Below, in pieces: positions 59,030-64,000 of a stretch of DNA of 64,000 nt. Position numbers and translations under genes: made by a program. Source of the stretch: Margaritifera margaritifera (lineage: Eukaryota > Mollusca > Bivalvia > Unionida > Margaritiferidae); assembly GCA_029931535.1 (NCBI GenBank), contig JAQPZY010001689.1, forward strand, positions 2,136,501 through 2,200,500, read 5' to 3'. Below the pieces are notes generated by a model that saw only the letters and a list, made by a program, of their open reading frames with translations, had not been told where the DNA came from and searched no databases. How positions within the stretch are numbered: the stretch's first letter is position 1; the number at the start of each line of letters is the position of its first letter.

Positions 59030-61480
59030 TCTGGTAGACGATATGATATACTTTTTACAAGGGTCGAATGACGCTTTCATGACTTGACAAACATGCCATT
59101 TTATGAGGATCCATCGTTTATCACGAAAGTCTTGATTGACCTGACTTTAAGGCATCTTTTAAGACGTCTAAGTTCACCACTTGATTATAACGATAGTTCA
59201 ATGTCAGTCCTTTCACTTTACATTTAGTATGAAGTTGCCTTTTTGTATCGGTACTGGTGGCCGTAATGTTTAGATCCACAACTGGCGAAACTTAAAATAA
59301 TGTCTTCGGGATGTTCATCGGTCTAAGCTCCTAACCGTTTGTGTGCGTGATAGCTTCCAGGGAGATCGATGTACATGCAATTATCGGCATCAAAAGTAAA
59401 AGACTCGATCTCCTAAAGGTTCCAAGACAGAATACAATTTTAAACGGGCATTGGCTGTCCTCCGACTTATTTGTTATTCACCAAGATCAAATCTTCATGT
59501 ATGATTTCCACGTCTTTAATGATTTTTCCTTTATCTTCTAAGTTGAAAGTATCGACTTGAATCTTACAAGTATTCCGTCTTTGGTAATATTGGACGTTAA
59601 GCCACTTTTCGCTATAAACAATTCAGCATGACTTTTGCAAACAATCTACTTCTTTCGTTCTTTTCGACGTGTTCCAAGATGATGTCTTCTAGGGGTCGAA
59701 ACCGTTCTTTGAATTCTTCTTTATCTTCTGGAGTCATACACCAAGTAGGATAGCCGCTAGCTTCTTGTTTCAATTTCAGAAATTCATTGACGTAGCCTGA
59801 AAAAATCCCTAGACTAGAGTCGTCGTCATGTTGGTATTGTTCTGTGGTAGAAAAGTGCCAAATTTCGAATACTTATTAAAAGCGATATCGGCGATCGAAA
59901 GCATGAAACAATTCGATACGAACCTACGCTCGTGTCAAGACTTGTTCTTGATCATCGTGGCGACAAGGGTGGTCTTGATTAAACGTTTGAGCACACGTAC
60001 GGCATAACGGGAACATAAGTTTTCGGTGGCAATGGTAAGGTACAACAGGATGGTGCAAGTTCGTCGGTGGCTAATCTATATTTTTGATAAAACCTTTGCA
60101 TTGGCGAATGTGTTGCACGTAAATGTGTTCTGTCAAAATGTATGGATGACCGGTGGGAAATCGACCATATTTACACACTCAAAGATACAAGAACACAGAT
60201 TGATGTATGTGACTTGCTCTCCTTGAGATTCGTTCACGTCGTACAACAAGCGTGTAGCATTGGTTAGTCCTCAAAACAAACTGTCACGTGGATTTAAAGG
60301 TTCGATATCCATCACATCGTAATCTTCGACGATACGTTTAAATTCTGGATCTGTTTTCAAACATCGATCATAGTCGTGTTCCCATATTTAAATCGCTTGG
60401 TACCCTTGACTTTCTAAAGTCGGACGTTGTGATCGTACAATTCTTCCATGATAAACTCTGAGAAAGGATTATTCAGGTGTCGTTGAGGAAAACAAATAGT
60501 GCATCCACGAAAAAAACATCCCTGAAATTCGTAGACCATCTGTGGGTTTTCTAAATCCCAATCATCCACGGAAAGGGTTCCATTTTTTTCCTCTCTCCAT
60601 CGTTTCTAACATGTTGTATCCACTTGTTATGAGTTTCACCCAAGTAATGTAGCCAGCGCAAAGCTTTTGCTGAGTATCGACGGCTAACAGAGAGGTAGGA
60701 TTGAGGTGGTAAATCTTTGATATAATTTTTTGCAATAGTATTTGTATCCAAGAAATCATGTGATACTTATAATAGCATTTAAATGATCTTTGTGATGATA
60801 AATATGAATCTATTTTCAATCTGGTAAATCCGGTCCTCGAAAAACGTGAGCTCCGCGAACGACCTGAGGGTATAATTTCGAAGCATAACGAGGTGGCAAC
60901 ATATCTTGAAGTTTTTATATTTCTGGAACTCCACACACGGTCTCTTTAGAAATGCCCACTTGCATCAAATGAATTCCTGTTTCTCTTCGTTGTTTAGATC
61001 TGTCCGATCGTCTAATGTTCTCCCATGATCGCTTCCATTATGTTGTGTAGTTCTTCTCGGCATGAGTTCGACCAACCACAATGGCACGAGCTAAGCAAAT
61101 CTGGTCTTGGTCGTTTTTAATGTGGACGATACTTCGTTTGGTACTAGAAAATTGATCCACGGATAAAACTGTGCTTTTTACGCTACCTCTTGGAGGTGAA
61201 ACGTGTGTCATGTGAAGATTAGCTTTTCCAGCGGTCATGCCAAGTTAGTCCTTGGATTCTTGAACGTGTTGAATATTGTCTAAGATTTTGGAAGAAGTTA
61301 ATTCTGCATGCGTACTAAATTCATTCCACACAGGAGACTTCAAACTGCCGTGAATGATATATAGTCTCAAACTATCTTGATCTTGTTCTTGGCATTGTCG
61401 TTTCAATTTCTCTAACATTGACTCAATAAACTTTTTAAATTTGAATATAAGTGTAAGCCGTCATTCGAATGGTTCGAATC
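59030..61480 (-). pseudogene. Family B DNA polymerase, exonuclease region deleted
   Basis: Polymerase-domain remnants run from about 60,480 to 59,030 with many frameshifts and stops. The N-terminal region lies at about 61,440-60,770, including DQICLARAIVVGRTHAEKN. It is joined near 60,740 to the segment before the polymerase domain (RRYSAKALRWLHYL). Most of the zinc-finger and exonuclease part seen in element 1 (about 14,420-15,700) is missing. Confidence 0.8.
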
Positions 61481-61618
61481 TCGTAGAGTACGAATTTAAA
61501 TTCTCTATCCTGTATGACTAATATTTTTATTCGTGTTTAAAAATGCTGTTAATGTTATCAAGCATTCTTCTGTGCAGTACGGGGATAGCACTTTTCGCTC
61601 TCTTTGGTGTATATTTAT

Positions 61619-61742
<124 letters not shown>

Positions 61743-61818
61743 TTTATAATGGAGGGATTTGAATTTTGTTTTCATTTTACAATCACTGAATAGTATTTAT
61801 TTTATAAGAGATGTAGGT

Positions 61819-61834
61819 GGCCCTGAAAAGGGTC
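61819..61834 (-). terminator. Decayed histone-type stem-loop of element 2
   Basis: The minus strand reads GACCCT, loop TTTC, AGGGCC, then ACCTA. Five of six pairs remain (one A:C mismatch). The TTTC loop is the most common histone loop. It stands just after the remnant of the 17,725-18,399 homologue, the same position as in element 1. Confidence 0.6.
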
Positions 61835-61849
61835 CTTGGGGTTTTGAAG

Positions 61850-62592
61850 AAACAAAATTATGCACTTTTCAGCATCAACTGCAATTGTCTTAAACCTTTT
61901 CCACGGCCAAGTCCTTCTCATGCTGCTCCTGTGGTAGTGGTAGTAGTGACTGCTGCTGCTGGCGTCTCAGTTGTGGTGGTGAACGTCGATGTAGACATTG
62001 TGGTGGTGAACGTCGATGTAGACATTGAAGGTTTAGAAGTCATGGATCGGGAAGATCTCTTTTTTTTTCGGTTTGGCTAAAGAAGTTTGATACATTTGTG
62101 TCAGGTGTTTTAACTCAACCAAAATGTCTTGTAATAGACTGACCGTTTACTTTTCGCTCTCTTCCTTCTACCCACTGTTCAATGTTTTCCTCTTCTCTTC
62201 TTGCTTTATTTTTCCTCTTGTTGTTGTTGTTGTTGTTGTTGTTGAACAAATACTTCTGCTTCTTCTTTCTAATGTTGCAAAAACTCTCCAACTCTTCCTT
62301 CTGTTTTCTTTTTTTCTGAAATCATCATAGACTGATAAATTATGGAGAAGGAGGTGAAGGTGGTACTACTGGTAATATTTCTTGCGAAGAAGATAAGTAA
62401 TCGCACAAAGTCAAATTGAAATCATCCTCTTCTGGAAGAATACTTGCTACAGCAGCAGTAGTAGTAGTCGTACTATCACTCAGGATATAAAAAGTATCCT
62501 CCACTGCAGGTACACCCCAATACATCGTCTTCATTTCAACCATAGGTATTGTACTTGAACTCTTCAACAATGGTATATTGTAGGAACGCTCT

Positions 62593-62597
<5 letters not shown>
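61850..62597 (-). pseudogene. Homologue of the low-complexity arm protein at 17,725-18,399
   Basis: The N-terminus has MYWGVPAVEDTF, then ILPEEDDFNLTL, and a Thr run, matching MYWSDPAT and FRPEDFELDLL of element 1. The C-terminus near 61,870-61,910 keeps a GRGKGL-like ending. The middle is frameshifted and Gln-rich. Confidence 0.65.

Positions 62598-62653
<56 letters not shown>
62596..62653 (+). repeat. (TA)n microsatellite in the arm promoter of element 2
   Basis: About 29 TA units directly upstream of the pseudogene at 61,850-62,597, beside the CRE-like TGATGTCA. Confidence 0.93.
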
Positions 62654-62655
<2 letters not shown>

Positions 62656-62799
62656 AAGGTGATGTCATGCGTCCACCGTATTCTGACTGAAAGATATACA
62701 ACACGTTCTGACTGAATTAAGTTACACTTATTGTGATTGGTGGAACCTTCCGATCCGTTTCGATCCGGTCCATGACTATATAGAGAGCATTGGCCTACT

Positions 62800-63680
62800 G
62801 TGTCATCTCATTCGCGACAAATTGTCAATATACTTTGATTCATTCATCCCTGTAACACCGATGAGAGCTGATCGTGTGAGAAGGTGAGCCAGCGGACACC
62901 GACGATAGTAGATTGTGTGAGGTGGGCTAGCCGTGTGAAGACTGCCGACAAGCCAATTTACAGTTTGCCGCCATATCAAACAGCGACAATGGGAGAGACA
63001 GGGACACGAAACCAGTAACTCACCCATCGCGTCTATTGCAAACCCTGGAGTAAAGACACTGGGTATGTCTGACCAGTTAACCCGAAACAGGTCCCAGTAG
63101 CCTCTGGCTGGAGTAGCTGCGGCGAAGCCGGTGAGGAGATCCGAACAGTGATATGTACTCACAAGAGCGGAACTGCACGAAGCGGGTGGTCTGAGACGAC
63201 CGGCTACCTTAGGATGAACGATGAAGGGTTTTAAATCCGGCTCCCGAAAACCCATTTTCAGCTATAACTTATAAAATTGCCTAATTCAATTGGTGAAAGT
63301 CTAAGACTACAAACAATTGACGTAATCAGTACGTCCCCATACCTGATTATGATCACGAAAACAAAAATAATAGGCAACTTTTGCCTCAGATTGATACATT
63401 TATTCGGACTATTATGTACGCTTAGTACCAAACTTTATAAACTATATGGTAGGAAAATTAAGCAACTATTGAATAGGATTTATGCAGCTTGTGCATTTTG
63501 GCAAATAGGGAGTGCCCTAATATATGAAACTGGGCATAATATGAAAAAACGTAAGTAAGCCCAAATTAAATAGTGCGCAAAAGAGCACATATGTCTAGTC
63601 GTAAATGTCAATTGACGAGAAACTACTTTAAGTCAAAAAAGTAAGTAAGTACAGTGTAATCTGTTCTCAAGACAACCCGA
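62800..63680. other. Extra sequence between promoter and gene in the right arm of element 2
   Basis: In element 1 the TATA box and ATG of the 78-residue gene are about 65 bp apart. Here about 900 bp separate ACTATATAG (about 62,773) from the coding start (about 63,690). The inserted stretch has no gene I recognise and may be one or more short mobile elements. Confidence 0.45.
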
Positions 63681-63686
63681 AAAGAT

Positions 63687-63924
63687 ATGGGTAAAAGTGG
63701 AACAATCGACCATCATTTCGAGGCTGCTGTTCAATCCAGACTTCCTGGTATATGTCAAAACATTGTGGGCCATTACCATGATCACCGACACAGGTATTTG
63801 GAAGAGACAAATCTATGTGGAAAGGCAAGGATGCCCAAAGCGTGTCTTAGTGCATGGACAGGTTGTGAGGAAACGCTTGGGAAGAAGAACTGCGAAGCGG
63901 TGTGACATATGTGACACGGTGTGA
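63687..63924 (+). pseudogene. Homologue of the 78-residue arm protein
   Basis: Matches element 1 over LLFNPDFLVYVK, ITDTGIWKRQIYVERQGC and KRVLVHG, then a basic stretch. The only ATG in reach (63,687) is in another frame by one base, so a small indel after the start breaks it. The tail runs into a 19-bp repeat. Confidence 0.65.
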
Positions 63925-63968
63925 CATATGTGACACGGTGTGACATATGTGACACGGTGTGACATATG
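63902..63968 (+). repeat. 19-bp tandem repeat, about 3.5 copies
   Basis: Unit GTGACATATGTGACACGGT. It replaces the hairpin and stem-loop seen after the same gene in element 1. Confidence 0.9.
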
Positions 63969-64000
63969 TTAACCCTCTTCAGCTAACAAACCCAACTGCC

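Noticed and set aside
62803..63255. A 150-codon minus-strand frame as a host gene
   Set aside because: It lies in an insert within element 2, has no recognisable domain and probably belongs to a repeat.

Overview
The window looks like genomic DNA of an invertebrate animal, probably a lophotrochozoan such as a mollusc. The support is decayed non-LTR retrotransposons of a type common in molluscs, many dinucleotide microsatellites and minisatellites, and no host gene I can recognise. The species cannot be fixed from the sequence. The window carries two related Maverick/Polinton-type (adintovirus-like) virus-derived elements in the same orientation, about 30 kb apart.

Element 1 (1 to about 20,057) has the full Polinton core. 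It holds an adenain-like protease, a double-jelly-roll major capsid protein, a penton-like minor capsid protein, basic core-type proteins, a two-pass membrane protein, a chromodomain integrase, an A32/FtsK-type packaging ATPase and a protein-primed family B DNA polymerase. Accessory genes encode BIR (IAP-type) proteins, an F-box-like repeat protein, a two-zinc-knuckle protein and several unrecognised small proteins. Almost everything from 155 to 16,765 lies on the minus strand, often with a TATA box just ahead of the gene. The right arm has divergent genes. The element is close to intact but has one in-frame stop in the integrase, one in the polymerase, and homopolymer frameshifts in a basic core gene and in one BIR gene.

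The most striking signal is at the 3' ends of four arm genes. Each is followed by a copy of the metazoan histone-mRNA 3' end: a 6-bp stem with a 4-nt loop, flanked by CAACGG and ACCC-type sequence, then a purine-rich downstream element 9 to 11 nt later. One of these is exactly CAAGAAAGA. In three of the four, a U.G wobble pairs only on the coding strand. The two outermost arm genes also share a promoter block. Together these suggest that the arm genes are expressed like replication-dependent histone genes, which would tie them to S phase.

The region from 20,058 to 49,950 is host-type DNA: a decayed LINE with endonuclease and reverse transcriptase (24,530-27,640), two smaller LINE fragments, several minisatellites and long (TA)n, (CT)n and (GT)n tracts.

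Element 2 (about 49,950 to the window end) is an older, heavily decayed relative with the same gene order. It lacks the penton, membrane protein, integrase C-terminus, most of the polymerase exonuclease domain and the zinc-knuckle gene. Comparing the two copies shows which small unrecognised reading frames are real genes. It also suggests that the window opens inside the left arm of element 1 rather than at its end.
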